DNA of 64,000 bases from Calliopsis andreniformis. Taxonomy: Eukaryota > Arthropoda > Insecta > Hymenoptera > Andrenidae. Within the stretch, counting starts at the first letter, position 1. The number at the start of each line of letters is the position of its first letter. The stretch is from NCBI RefSeq assembly GCF_051401765.1, contig NC_135066.1:23005501-23069500 (forward strand), given 5' to 3'. Under the pieces are notes generated by a model, which ran no database searches, was not told where the DNA came from, and worked only from the letters and a program-made list of their open reading frames with translations. A program made the translations under genes and the position numbers. This document shows, piece after piece, positions 12,150 to 25,000 of this stretch.

Positions 12150-12660
12150 ATCTCTAACGGTGGACATCAATTACAAAGACATTGATAAATCCCGCGGCAT
12201 TATAGAAGCAGTGTTCGTTGGAGCTGTCAAGACCGTTCTTGCCTAGAGGTTTAAGGAGGTTAACACTTTTGGGGGATGGTTGCAGCGTTGAACCGAGTCG
12301 ATTGAATCCGACTAGGGCTACTTGACGCTGACTCTGGTGAGCGAAAAGTCGATAACCGAAGAGTTTGGACTCGGTCGGGCTTTGTGAGGCGAGCCAGTGG
12401 CACCTGGCACCCGTTCTGTTGTCAGGTTGTCGGTTAATTGAGTGGTGGCTGCCCCATTGTTCCCTGAAATCAACGAAATTCGTTCTCTTTTCGCGCCAAA
12501 ATCGCGCTGCTGCATCACACGATATTTTCATTCGATAGCTTCGAACGTACATTGTTTTCGCTTTGGACGCATCTAGAGGTTTGTTGTGCTGGAACACACA
12601 CTGGCCTATTTTAATCTTTTCAGTACTTGTGTTTGTGAGGAGGTGTTTCCACGACGGCAA
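12150..12660. other. GC-richer island with an unassigned 168-codon reverse frame
   Basis: The reverse frame 12154-12660 is the second-longest open frame in the window. Its product has no motif, signal, membrane segment or family that I recognise, and a second reverse frame of 66 codons is open in the same bases. The island differs from its flanks in GC and CpG. I treat it as noncoding until conservation or transcripts show otherwise. Confidence 0.25.
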
Positions 12661-13222
12661 ATTTTATGAGTATGTTTGGCGTTAAAGAAACATGCGAACA
12701 TGATGCCAATACTTATGTTCGAGAGAGAGAGTTTCGAAGTTTATTGTTAAAAGGATGAGTAGAGTGAAATAGCGACAAGTAAACATGATTCTAAGCAACG
12801 TGTGAAAGGATGTTTTTTACGGTTAGCTATATTTAGTTCCACGGTGGTGAATATATTCTATCGGTTGCAATCGTTTTGAAAGAGAATATCGTTGACGTTA
12901 AATAAGTCAGATTAAAAGATTAGCTTCATGCTCCGAAAATTCACTCTATCTCAGTCTATTCAATTTTTGGATTTTACAACCGTGTTGTGGACGTTTGAAA
13001 AATGTTTGAAACAGTTGAAACAGCAGATTTTTTTACCAGTCTTAATACTCTTTCTTAAGTTCATTGTATAGCCGCACTAATACTAATTAAAATTCTGTCT
13101 CGTTTTCTAATTTATATCAATAGCTTTTATAGCAGAATGTCAGTAATTTAAACAAATCATGCAAAAAACACGTCTCACGCCAATGCGAATATTTCAAATT
13201 AAAAAAATGTGTGCACTTTCTA
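12661..13222. other. AT-rich noncoding stretch
   Basis: A short GA run at about 12721-12732; otherwise nothing seen. Confidence 0.4.
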
Positions 13223-13953
13223 CAGTGTCCCACGCAAACGAAGACAAGTTATATCTTTTAAACACTTCTAGATAGAGAAAAATGTCATAGGGCATAGTTA
13301 AGTAGTTTGGAATAGAGTATGTTCTTATATTAGTTTTATGCATCTTTTTGCATTACGACAACTACAAAATTCTACTGGATCTATATTTTATATCGAACTC
13401 CATATTTTTAAATACTGTAACCAATATGCTTTTTCTCCTCTACAAGAAAGTATTAAAGGATTTACGCCTTAAAACTACTAATTTTAAAGTTATTGCAATT
13501 TAACGAGACCTTAGACCATTTACACATCGAAATTAATTTTCACATTGTTGAATACTTATAACAAATGTTCGAATGTACCCCAGTTACACTCTGTACACTT
13601 TCTCCATCTTTTTTTACATTATTTAAGGCACAAAACAAGTCTTTTTAAATGATTCTCAATGTTCGTTCCAAAATATATTGTTTAATATATCGCTTGAATA
13701 CATGGCTCTAATTATGAAAAATTTTAATTCCAGTAACTTTAAAATTAGTGCATCGATCAGTGCATTTAAAAGTATGTAATTCGATATAAAAAATGGATGC
13801 AATTGAATTTTTTAGTTGTAGTAATGCAAAAAAATGCATAAAGCTAATATAAAAACATGTACCATTTTAAATCATTTAACTTTGCACTATTACATTTTTC
13901 TTTATCTAGAAACATTTTAAAGATAGCTTGTTTCTGTTGTATAGGCCATACTG
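13223..13953. mobile_element. Foldback element, TA-flanked, 731 bp
   Basis: The left arm (13223-about 13504) aligns with the reverse complement of the right arm (about 13725-13953), with an insertion or deletion of some tens of bases near the inner end. Landmarks shared in order: a CAGTGT/CAGTAT tip, ACAAGYTAT, a TTCTAGATARAGAAAAATGT box, TTATATTAGYTTTATGCAT, TTTTTGCATTAC, a TTTTATATCGAA box and an ACTAATTTTAAAGTTA word. TA lies outside both tips (13221-13222, 13954-13955). The loop of about 220 bp has no coding content. A 67-codon forward frame (13857-14060) starts inside the right arm and is incidental. Confidence 0.72.
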
Positions 13954-14185
13954 TATGTAGAAGATGTATATGTATATGTGAAGTATGTATGTACAAAATG
14001 TATATATGTATAAAGCTTTTGGCTCATTTCATTAAGTACATTTTTCTGGAAAAAATGTAAAAGACATCTCTCTTCTTGCACTCTCCAAATGACCCAGAAC
14101 GCTTAAGTTATTACTACATAAATTGATCTTCTTGAACTGATTTATATGATTCCCACTGGCGAGCTTAGGCGGAAGTAGAACTGTA

Positions 14186-14378
14186 CAGAGCAATCTCGAT
14201 TAAATAAACCTTGGTTATCTATATTATTTATTACTCAACATTCTGGTTACCCGATGTGTTAACAATAAAAGTATAGTAAGAGTGAGAATCGGACCTACAG
14301 TATAGTTGAAAATTTTGAAAACTGAGCATTAGGAGGATTCAAATTTTGTCTCACAGCCAATTAATGGAGGTTCTACCG
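14186..14378. mobile_element. Pogo/Tigger-like miniature element, copy 1, 193 bp
   Basis: The left tip reads CAGAGCAATCTCGATTAAAT and the right tip, read inward, CGGTAGAACCTCCATTAATT. Both resemble the CAGTAGAACCTCGAT type of end known from pogo/Tigger elements. TA flanks both ends (14184-14185, 14379-14380). The interior shares with the copy at 16663-16863 a GGACCTA word followed by TTGAA. There is no coding capacity; it is a non-autonomous miniature. Confidence 0.6.
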
Positions 14379-15500
14379 TACTCTGTATCTATATTCTTTC
14401 TTCCCTTCATCAATATTCTCTTCTCTTGAACTGGAAATTCTATATGGTTAAAGCTAGTAGTCTTATCGTCCTGCTACGGTGAACTCCTCACTTTGTTTAT
14501 GAATATTAGATTTTACTATCTGTACCACATTTAATTATTAGTATGAATCAACATATGAAACTGCATGTATCAATTCTGTACTAGAGAATTCATAATTGAT
14601 CTGCCACTCCTGTCAATACGTTGTACTCGTCATCACAGTATGAAAGGTTATAAAAACCTTATCGTAGGGTTATACTTGTAAACTCTACCCTCGTGGTGTT
14701 TTCACAATTATAAAAAAATCAAAATATTCTTTATAAAGGTTACCTAATCAACATATTCTGTTAATAGAATTGTGTATGTAAAGAAATGATATTTCTTCAA
14801 GTCAAATTTTACCGCGCTTCGCGCATAGGAGAACATGGAGTATAGAGTGATGGCACAATGTTTACCGTAGAGAGAGAACGACGAAAAGATGATTATATAA
14901 TACACGTGTGCGTAAATTGAGAAAGTAATTAAATTAAAACAAGATAAACTAATAAAGGAATAAACAAAGGAGAAACAGAATAACTTTAAATGTCGTTTCT
15001 CTCTCTACAGGTAAGACTGTACATAGTTTAGATAAGCGTTATAATATAAAATAATATAATATGGAAAATAAAATCTTAACCAAGGCTCTCTCTACAGGGA
15101 AAAAATTTCTAGTTATTTCGAAAAATCCTTTGCCTGATAGAATTTTGCATTATATGTATGTATATCAAGAAAAATATTGTGCTTTGATGAATAAAAAATT
15201 TTAAAAAATCTAAAACAAGCAGAAGCTGCTAAAGATTTATAAGGAGTAGAAGATCAGCAAAGTTGATTTGACCATTAAGAAGGGAGAAGTAAGATCAGAC
15301 AGAGACCTACGATGGTCTAGTGTTAGTAAACAGTCAACTTGGAGAGTAGAACAGTAGTTCTGGCACGATCTAGAGATCGGAGCTTCAAGTTTAAATAGTA
15401 ACAGTTGCAAGAACTGTCAACTATAAAAACTTGTGAAAGAAACAAGACCAAAGATGACAATTAGTAAAGGTTGTTTCCTCGAAACAGTTCAAGTCGATTA
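14379..15500. other. AT-rich noncoding stretch
   Basis: No supported gene. A small hairpin (AAGGTT / AACCTT) lies near 14645-14662, and 15200-15500 is purine-rich on the top strand. Confidence 0.4.
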
Positions 15501-16170
15501 GCAACTCTCGAAGAACAGCAACACTGGAAAGGCACATTCATAACCTCCCGAGACATAGTGTAAAATATTCCCTGCCTAGATCGCAGGAAAGGGTTAGATT
15601 GGTCGATGGTAGGTCTGAGTTCTTGTGAAGGGGTACGAACAGGCTAGACAGTAAAGTTCCTTCTTTGTCGGTGAATAGCACGCGGAGGCAGACGGACGGG
15701 TTAAATTTGCATGGACGCTTGTCTGCGTTTCCAATTTCATGCATGCACACATTCAGCGGTACTGATAATAAACGGCGCCAGTTTTGGCATAAATCAAGGC
15801 CACAAATCCTGGTGCGCCTTCGTCAGTAGAGAGCCAGTGGCCCCTTCAGGATATATTCGCGACTCGCACGATCTCCACCCCTACTCTGCTCTTCCACCCC
15901 CTTTTTTCCATCTCTTCACGCGTTTCTTTCTCCCTTGCTCTTCATCGACGGATTAATCCGACATGGAGAGCTAAACAAGCAGAAAGTACGCTTACCTGCC
16001 ACCGTGCCGGCGGGAGAGAGGAAATATCTGTAGAATTTCACTCTCGGCCACTGTCCGTTAATCCCCCGTAGGCCGTTTGAACTGGACATTTGAATGGCGC
16101 GGCTTATTAAGATCCGTGTTTTTCGTGGCAGCAGGGACCCTATACAAGTTTTCAAATCGCAAGCGAAAGA
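15501..16170. other. GC-richer island, no supported gene
   Basis: Composition is higher in GC from about 15540 to 16150, ending with a pyrimidine-rich run near 15880-15950 followed by a GCCGGCGGGAG word. Several frames of 60-81 codons are open on both strands over the same bases, which is what composition alone would give. Confidence 0.3.
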
Positions 16171-16662
16171 GCGACAGCTTGATAATGTTTGAAGTATTAT
16201 GTATTGTTAGTTGGGATTACTGCTATATCTTTTTTTCCTGTGCCGAGTTTTGTCTCTTTTTTTAGACTATTGCTAGGTATTTTCAGTAATAGTTTCACTG
16301 TATTTTTTGAGTTTGTTTTAATTGACGATTTGAACTCGTAGTGTATTCTTGGATACTTTTAGGGTTTTCTTGTTTATAGTATTTTTACGCTAAAGGTTTT
16401 TAATCTGGGTGATTCAGCTTGAAGTTGTGTTCGAAATTCTTTTTGAATACGCATTTGCATTTAGTAGATATTGACTGATAAGATGTGCCAGGTAGAATCT
16501 TGCATCTTGCATCGAGGTTAATAAATTCCATTAAGTTTAGATTTCTTCTTTTTATTCCTGTGGCATGGTAAAATGTGGAAAAAAATCGGAAAAGCGTTAA
16601 TAATGTCTCCAGATCAGCTATTTCTCTTTTGACATCTTCAAGTAATTAAAATTGATGACATA

Positions 16663-16863
16663 CAGTAGAACCTCGATAACAATTTTTTACCGGAATCAAT
16701 AATAAAACAATGTCTTGACGTTAAGTTTTTTATTTTCTTCTATTTGAGTCTTAAGCATAGTCCTACTGTACATGGCTCTCTTATCGTTAATAGAGCGACT
16801 AATTCAGGACCTAAATATTGAAGATCATGGGTAATTATAATTCGGTTAATCGAAGTTGTGGTG
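16663..16863. mobile_element. Pogo/Tigger-like miniature element, copy 2, 201 bp
   Basis: The left tip CAGTAGAACCTCGATAAC and the inward-read right tip CACCACAACTTCGATTAAC are inverted relatives, each flanked by TA (16661-16662 and 16864-16865). The left tip is close to the canonical end of pogo/Tigger elements. The interior is short, noncoding and related to the element at 14186-14378. Confidence 0.68.
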
Positions 16864-18110
16864 TACTATTCTCATTGTCATATTGACTGTGCTTCAAACA
16901 AAACGAGTTGTCTTTGTGTACATTGCCAGTTTCATAACAACAAGGTAGAATTGGCATGCAAATTTTAATTGTAACCTTGTTAATAAGCCTATAAGGAGGA
17001 AACATTGTTGCAGTCTTATTGATATTAATGAATAAGGAATATTTAAGTCTCCAAACAGAAGTTTAATTGTAAGTGTCTAGAATTCTAGGATACAAATATG
17101 TTCTAAATTTGAGAATAGTGAATCAGTTTTCAACTATTTAGTAAATAGAATAAGGTTTTCAATATAAAAATATCATATTTTGTGATTATAAATTTATAGC
17201 TATTTATTTTCTCTCACTCTCGCCTCTATGAGATAGAAACAGTCTATCAGTCAACTTAGAAGCACTGTAAGTATCTATTTGAATCACTGAAGAGAGTCTA
17301 GAATTATTATATGTTATAAATTTCTAACTACTTTGAACTAGGAAAGACTAAAAGTATTTAAATGCTCGTACCAGTGAACTGCACATAATGAACCTAAAAG
17401 TATTTCAAACTTGGCATAGAGTATCGCAGAGACTGGATTAAGGAGACTGTTCACATTGTTGTAAATTTAGAAACATTTTGAATATATGTTGAATGAATGG
17501 CAACATATGCAATTACACCGTTAGAGTTATAAAGCTTGAAATAAATTAACTAAATATAAAGTAAATTGGTACAGTATTTAAATCTTGAAACGGTATAATA
17601 GAAAATTTAAGCTCTTTTCTTCCTTTATATATTGGTGTCTGTCTACTGCAAATTTTTTGATGCCAAAAAAGTAGTATCTGTTTTGGATTTTACTCACAAC
17701 TAGTAGAAATTTTACTAAATGGAGATTACAGCATTATGGATGAAGAGTAGAGACTTTAAATGCATTATGTTATCAAATAACATAACAATATTTCTTAGTA
17801 CACCTCTTATATGTTAGACACACAATATTTCAATTCATTTTTTTGTAATATATGCGCGATTAGTTTAAAAATCAATTATACAGTCAATTTTTAAAGGTAT
17901 CTCTATGAAAAGAAATTGATTCAATTGAAAATAATTCAATAGAAATTATTCAATTAATTTAACATGTTTTTGTTTATAATTATTTTTATTTCAGAACATA
18001 GTATTTCGATGATTATGTTTAATTTCACACTATTATTTCTACCTTGTGTTCATGAAACAATAAGAGTCAGAATCCAAAATCTAGAACTCAGGAAACCCAA
18101 TTTCGCATTA
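16864..18110. other. AT-rich noncoding stretch
   Basis: No supported gene and no repeat that recurs in the window. Frames such as 17964-18197 are low-complexity and run into the next candidate repeat. Confidence 0.4.
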
Positions 18111-18415
18111 GAGACGACCTCGATTGAGCGAGTCTCAATTATTCCTATTATTAATCTTGTTTATTCAAGATTATTACTCGAAGAAAAAGACTTATAGTAA
18201 AACATTGAGACGAACTATGATTTAACTCCCAGCGTTATCATAGTTACCATAATTATCATACCATAAATTGTATATCATATGTGATTCGTGAAATGTGTTA
18301 GCGAATGTGTTAATAGTGATCCACCAAGTGGAATACCGTAAATGTTAAAGTTCGTCATGAGGAGTGTACTTTTAGTTTCATTTTTGTTTTAAGCTGACCA
18401 ATCGAGGTCCTACTG
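18111..18415. mobile_element. Possible third pogo/Tigger-like miniature, diverged
   Basis: The right end, read inward, is CAGTAGGACCTCGATTGG, a good pogo/Tigger-type tip. The proposed left end GAGACGACCTCGATTGAG shares the CCTCGATTG core but not the first bases. A TA precedes the left end; the right flank is CA rather than TA. The right end is convincing as a repeat terminus; the pairing with this left end is tentative. Confidence 0.35.
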
Positions 18416-18559
18416 CACTTATTTATTTTAGACTCAAAACAATTAAAACGCATCACCTCAACCAAAACTGACACGAAAATCATCGAGTTTCATGAACGTA
18501 CTTAGCGGTTGGCAGTAGAATAGCGATTAATCCGATAGAGCTACTAATTGGAAGAAAAG

Positions 18560-18870
18560 AACAGTCATTTGCCGGCGGCTGTGCAGCGCAATTAAATAAA
18601 CATTCGAATCGATTTCACGCATTTACGGAACGCCCACAAAATTTGCAGCGCTCGGCGCGGCGCGGCGTGTCGTCGATGGGTTTCGAGCCGCGTGTTTACC
18701 AGAGCAAGCAGAATTTTCGTGGTTACCATATCAATGGATGGACACAATATGCGCCCTCTCATTAACGTTTTATGATGATTCAGCTGGTTTTGAATGTCCC
18801 CTCGCACGGTAATAAATTCGTCGTCACCACTAACATTAAAAGAAATAACCGTGTGATACATCTTCTAGTT
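18560..18870. other. CpG island
   Basis: A compact island of very high CpG, including a GGCGCGGCGCGGCGTG word near 18655-18670, in otherwise AT-rich DNA. A reverse 89-codon frame crosses it without recognisable content. Candidate regulatory or conserved noncoding DNA. Confidence 0.4.
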
Positions 18871-19617
18871 ATATGACTGTTCTGCGTTATAAGTACGATA
18901 TTCAAATTTGCCTAGTTGTATACCAAGATTCATACCTGTATTCCTGCTGAACTTAAATTTAGTTATCGAGCCATTAATTCTAAGGAAGATGACGATCAAG
19001 GGGAGAATGTTGTTTGGACGTGCTTTGAACAACATCTAATTTCATTCAGTAGAAATAAATGATTTTGTAAAATAACTCTGTGTGTTATTTTACGTAGACT
19101 CATATATATATAGTGCATAAATTCGAAAAGATTCAGAGCTGTTTAGAATGAGGTCCGATAACAAGTGTCAGAAAGTTTTTATGGTTCTTAATATCTTATA
19201 GGACGTAAGTGATTTTTCTTTTAGCTATACAAATCTTTTGGAAAGTTGTACTACACGTAGTACAATGAGTCACGTCAGACACATTTTACGCGTCTTTAGC
19301 TTTGTTAGGGTTATGAACCGATAATTAGTGATTTAATTGTAATTAAAATTTTGATTTGTATGATACGCAATGTTTGCTGTTTGTTGAACACGCTGACAAC
19401 ATGGGCGCAAATGAAAACTGGACAAAAATTCAACGATAGAAAGAATAAAGGACCATTGTCTAGTGATGATTTCGTTGAATAACGCAAAATCGCTATTTCT
19501 GCGGTGTCATATCAAATTTTCAATAATTGATATCTCTAAAACGAAGCCTTAAACTTAATTATCGTATTTTTCATCTAGATTATTTTGATCTAGGTATGTA
19601 AATTCACCCTCAAAATA

Positions 19618-22608
19618 TATGATATGCGTTAGGCCCCGCCCAAAAAGGTTCGTCGCGAACGCAAACATAGTGGAGAACATCATGAGAGGACAGATAAATA
19701 GAAAAGTCGTGCTGCAGACAGAGTTAGAAAATTTTGGGAATGACCGGAGGTACCCGAAAAGCCACGAAAGAGTGCGTAGGCAACGTTCAAAGCGAACATT
19801 TCGAAGCTTTCTGGACGGGTGATCGCCGGTACGGCGAGTCGTCTAGTTCGATGATCAGATAGACCGAACTTTTGTTGTCCTGTGCGCTGCGACGGGTATC
19901 TTCAGAAAAATGAAAAGCAAGTTGTTGTTTGTATGCAAAATCCAGGTGACAACTACGTAAAAATACGGTACAAAGTGCTATTTATATCAAAACTACAATT
20001 GCAGGCGGATACAGTTATCTAGATTTAATAAAAGACAATGTAGGTAATCATTAATACGAGTTGACTTAACAAAATTCAAGAGAAATATTTTTAATAGCAA
20101 TGTATATTGTTTTTTGTATTGAAAAATTTGTCTTTTATTTACTTTCAATCTCTGGCCATTTCAAAAGCGGGACTATTGGTTTATTATGCGGAACTGTATT
20201 GAAAACAGGCAGCTTAGCTAGAAAGTACGTTTATGGGCTGTTTTGGTTATAAATCCATTCACTCGAACACGATAGTTTACTACTAAGGTGACGAATCCGA
20301 GGTAATAATATTTGACCCTCGATCCCTTTCTCCCGTGCAGTCACTCGAATCGGTCGCTGTACGAGGATTAGTGGTAAGTAGAGGAAAAAACGTTCAACGT
20401 GAAAATGACAATGTTGTACAGATTATTAGTACTAATAATGATAATAATACTAACAATAGTAAGTTATGTGGTGACAATTATTGAGAATTCACCTGCTGTT
20501 GTAGTGGAAAGGACGACAGAAAGTCGGAAGACATTTTACATCGAAAGGAATGGGATACACATCTTTTGATTCTTTTCTGTATTCCGTCCATGCCGAAACA
20601 CCGTGCTAATGATCTATCACAAAGGGCTTCTCGGATCGCTGTATCGATAAGTGTGTATAACAAGTTCGACTAATGAATGAAGCTGTTTATAAATCTCGTT
20701 TGCGTGAAAAGGAAGAGTGAAATTCTGAACAAATAAGATCCGCGCATTTATGAATTGTCGTCTCGATTGTTTCTTCTCCGATCGGATGAGAAATTCCATG
20801 AGACATGAAAATAGTTTTACTCATTGCCCGAAAGCAATTTTTACCTCTAGGCTTGGTGTCTTTTGTTATATCCGGCCATGACCTGGTCCCCTTTTTCGGT
20901 GTCAATCAGCGAGAAGTGTTAAGACATTTCAAAATACATATGTAACTAAGCGTGCGAACGATTGCAACCAACTCAATCGAACTGATTCGACAAACCAATG
21001 TATAAGCGTACTTCTTTTTGATGTTATGACCCAAAAAGGAATAATATAAGAACAACAACCGTCAGCGCGCGCCAGAGGTGAAAGAAGCGACAGAAGAGAA
21101 GCGGAAGAGAAGTTGAATAGGGTCAAGGATCAGAGCGAATCTTTGATCACTGCTCGTGCGAGAGCTGTAACATGGTAACAGCGAGGGCGTATTGTAACGA
21201 TTTTTCGAAAACCGCGTAAGAGTTGTAAAGTATCGCGAGCGTACTCCGCGAAATACGAATCCACCTTCTTAGACCACGTTGAGTGAATTCCGAAGTTTGA
21301 AATAGGAAAGTGCGTGCGACCAAGAAATCGTGTCAAGAAGCGACCAGAAGCGAACAGCGTTCCATTAACTTATAAGGTGGCAACGTTGAGACTGTACCGA
21401 CTGAAAGAAAGAGTTAGTATGTAATTCGTAACTTACTACATATATGAAATTGGCAAGTCTAAGCATAATTTATCAGCTCACTTTCCCCTCTTTCCTTCCA
21501 CTACGCAGTTACAAGATAAGTTTAATCAAGGTGTGCTTTAGCACTTTAAAAGAGCAAGAATCCTAAAGGTCGATCTTCGCCGCTCGAGAAGACCGCCCGT
21601 CTAGTTAGGACGTAATACTTTCAACAACAGTTCCGAGCTCAGGTTTGTTTTGACAAGTCGGAAGCGGTAAATGATACGAGTATCCGATGATGACGAGCTC
21701 ACTTTCTCCTTTGTAAACCCATGTTCTGCTGCTCTCGCTCTTGCTTACTACGGGCACAATAATAGTAGAACTTGCACCCCTGATCGTAGTTCCGCTACCT
21801 TCCTTCACCGTATTCACGCGTATTCTGCGCTTGGTGCTTATGAATTAAATGCGATAAATGCGCGCAAGTATCGATCATTCTTCTGTTTTACTTACTTTTA
21901 AAACAGATCTTACAATATAACATACCCCACTGCAGGTTTATTTATTCACTTTTGTCATATAATAAGTGAACGCTACTAATCTGTAGGATTTGATTGCAAT
22001 ACATGCACTGACATTTTACTACTTGGATAGAAACAAAAAACATTTAACCAATTCGGGCTCTCATTAACTATGTATTCGTGGGCATTTTTAGCTAGGCAAA
22101 TTTTTCAATACAAAAGATAATATACATTGCTATTAAAAATATTTCTCTTGAATCTTGTTACGTCAACTCGTATTACTGATTACCTACATTGTCTTTTATT
22201 AATTCTAGATGCCTGTATTCGTCTGCAATTACAGTTTTGATAGAAATCGAACTTTGTACCGTATTTCTACGTAGTTGTCATCTGGATTTTGCATACAAAC
22301 AACAACTTGTTTTTCATTTTTCTGGAGATACCCGTTGCAGCGCACGGGACAACAAAAGTTCGGTCTATCTGGCCACTGAGCCAGTCGTTTCGCCGCACCG
22401 GCGATCACCCGTTGAGACAGTCTCGAGATGTTCGCCCTTAATATTGCCTACGCACTTCTTCGAGGATTTTCGGGTCATTCGGTCATCCCCGGAATCTTCT
22501 AACTGTGTCTGCAGCACGGCTTGTCCATTTATCTATCCTTTGAGAGTGTTCTCAGCCATGTCGTGTTCGCGGCGGTCCTGTCTGGACGTGGTCTTATTGA
22601 ACATCCTG
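19618..22608. mobile_element. 3-kb element with inverted arms of about 510 bp, TA-flanked
   Basis: The left arm 19618-20130 (513 bp) matches the reverse complement of the right arm 22097-22608 (512 bp) over its entire length. Identity is about nine in ten by eye in the inner 300 bp and lower towards the tips. Landmarks: GGGTGATCGCCGGT, AGATAGACCGAACTTTTGTT, a CAAGTTGTTGTTTGTATGC word, AAAATCCAG, TAAAAGACAATGTAGGTAA and TAGCAATGTATATT. The tips read TA-TATGATATGCG (left) and TA-CAGGATGTTCA (right, inward), so both carry a TA flank. Equal arm length and shared breakpoints support one element rather than two chance insertions. The 1.97-kb interior has no recognisable transposase. The 172-codon frame 22189-22707 lies mostly in the right arm and is not a gene. 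Confidence 0.75.
20131..22096. other. Interior between the long inverted arms
   Basis: Unique sequence between the two arms. It holds many short reverse-strand frames of 60-72 codons (20478-21336) that do not join into anything recognisable. The stretch 20929-21640 is GC- and CpG-richer than the rest. No transposase signature (no acidic triad context, no zinc finger) was seen. It may be captured genomic DNA or the eroded body of the element. Confidence 0.4.
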
Positions 22609-25000
22609 TATAAAGATTACGGACACAGATTGAAAATAATTTTAAAGTTCAAAACATTCTCAATGAATATCATGTCACCAAAATTCTATTTTTATTCCGA
22701 AGTATGATTAAATATAATTCTTATGAATTCTACTTAATATATTCTAATATTATATTCTATAACTAATATTCTATAATTAGAATATAATCTATATTCTAAT
22801 TCTTATGAAAGTACAGTGTATGGCCAAGTGTATGACTTTTGATTGAAAGTTAAAGTATTCAATACTAATTACAATGCTTTTTATTTCAATATGATGTAGC
22901 AAAGTAATACAACTATTATTTATTAAAATAGTCTATCTACAGAATTATGTGTCTTAAAAATTAAGAATCCTTTGAAGAATAATACATTTGAAAATTAAAA
23001 ACTTAGTTATTTAGCAATCACGGAAAATTGATAATAAAACTAGAGAAAATAATATCGTTAACAAAATCCTTATTCGGTTTATTTGTAAAATTGATTTTCA
23101 TCAACAAATATTATCTACCTATCCGAATTATTAAATACATTTTTTAACAAAAATATTTGTCCGAATTTTCAGCTGTACATCTCTTTTCTTAAGCTATTAA
23201 TTGTCGTTTTTTTCTCAGCTCTAAGGATACAAGTATGTGTTTTAGATAAGTAGGTATATGTATGAATTTTTAATATTCTCCATCGAAAAGGATAGAAGTT
23301 TATAGACAAATTTTCCATTTTTAAGTATGAAAACGTTATCCCAAACTATTCCAAACCTTTTGTCCCGTGGTTTCAAAATTGGTTGTTCTGCATACGACTG
23401 GTTGACAAAGGATAATAATCAAACGGCAAGGTGTCTGGGGAATATGTAGAATCTAAGATGAAATCAAATTTTCTAATCAGCGTTGCGGTTTTGAAACTAA
23501 TGCATGCGAATTGTTAGCTTCCGAAGTTTAAAATATATAATATATGTATATATATATATATAGTTTAAAATATATAATTCCGAAATTTAATATATATAAC
23601 ATAATATAAATTTAATATATATACAATATGAATGATATGAAATGATTTAATTTACATGCACATTTTGATAAATGTTTTGCAACCTTCAAGTAAACGATTT
23701 TCAATCATTCATTTAATATGCCAATATCTTCAGAATATTACTGTAGATATAACTTGACCTAGAAATATTAAAGAGATCGAGACTTCTTTCATTCCTGCAG
23801 ATGAAATGATAAAAATTTATTTTACATTGCCTTCGAAGATTAATTCATCTAATAATGCTTAGTCTCCAAAACGGAAATTAATTGTACTTGAAAGTATAAA
23901 AGAGTAAAAAACACATTCAACGCTTTTGCTTTTTTCACCTGGAATTTTCTAAAACTCTAAACAGAATTACGGATACTATATGTAACAGAAATAAATGTGC
24001 GATGATTCTGCCTTCTTTGTAACCTTCTGTTTGTTTTAATTTGCTGAAGAGCAGTCGATAGCTCTGTTTCTATAATAATATTCTCACCTTCGTCGTCAAG
24101 GAATATATATCAAATATTAACATCGTAAATTTAACCAGTCTTCGACAATTATCATTGTGCGTGGTTTATAAAATGTACTTACTTTATTTATCTTGGATTT
24201 GTCAAAACTTTTCTCCTCAGGATATTCTTCTATTAAATTTCTCAATTGTATTTGTCCAACTGACACGCGCAATGCTTCAAACACGAAAGAGGATGTCGGC
24301 CATCTTCGAATATACAAACAAAACTTTGAGAGAAATACAATTTTTGATGCCAATGATTACATCCAGTGCAAGTAGAAATCTTGAAACACAACTTGTTTCA
24401 ATAGCTAGTTGCAAATCTTATGTGCTTTATCAAATTTTAAGGTTCAATTCAGTCTCTCTCGACATTTCCCAATATTATCGATAACAGATTCTCCACAGAG
24501 AGCTCTGATACTCTTCTCGAAGCCGGCCTCGTAACTTGAAACACTCACAATCGTAACAATTCACCAAGTCCTCCTCAAATACCGCGCCAACTGTCTAACT
24601 TTTCTTGTGTGTACTTCTCTACCTTTGATCCCGTGAGGCCAACGCTTTATCTCCCATAGTGGCTTTAACCCTAACCTACCATAGCTTCTATTTTTCTTCC
24701 TATACGGCTTATGATCTTCTCACGCCATGGACCTTTCAAGTTAATTTGATTTTTGAGTTCATATTTCAACATCTATAATAGTTAAGGGTTAATGAAGCAT
24801 TTTCCGCGTGGCGACCCTAATTTTTGAATCTCAAGAAGCTTCAAATCTCGAAGGCTTTAATTTGTCATGTCTGTTCCAAGCCTCGCAAAACTGAAAACGA
24901 ATCAACAGGAGACTGACTCTTGGAAAGTAAAATGATGAAAAAATCGGTCTTTTTTAAATTTTTTAATGAAAATCGAATGTTCTTGTTTAACGAGTACGCG
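22609..25000. other. AT-rich noncoding stretch with AT-only palindromes and a TA microsatellite
   Basis: 22725-22800 is an imperfect run built from ATATTCTA and TAGAATAT words, able to fold on itself. 23540-23630 is a TATA-type microsatellite with interruptions. A forward frame of 109 codons (24155-24484) overlaps a reverse one of 78 codons and is unassigned. No gene is supported. Confidence 0.45.

Noticed and set aside
12154..12660. 168-codon reverse frame
   Set aside because: No recognisable domain; a second frame is open in the same bases; GC-richer composition alone makes such frames likely. Listed only as an island.
22189..22707. 172-codon forward frame, the longest in the window
   Set aside because: Nearly all of it lies in the right inverted arm of 19618-22608; the matching arm at 19618-20130 does not keep the frame, so it is not a selected protein.
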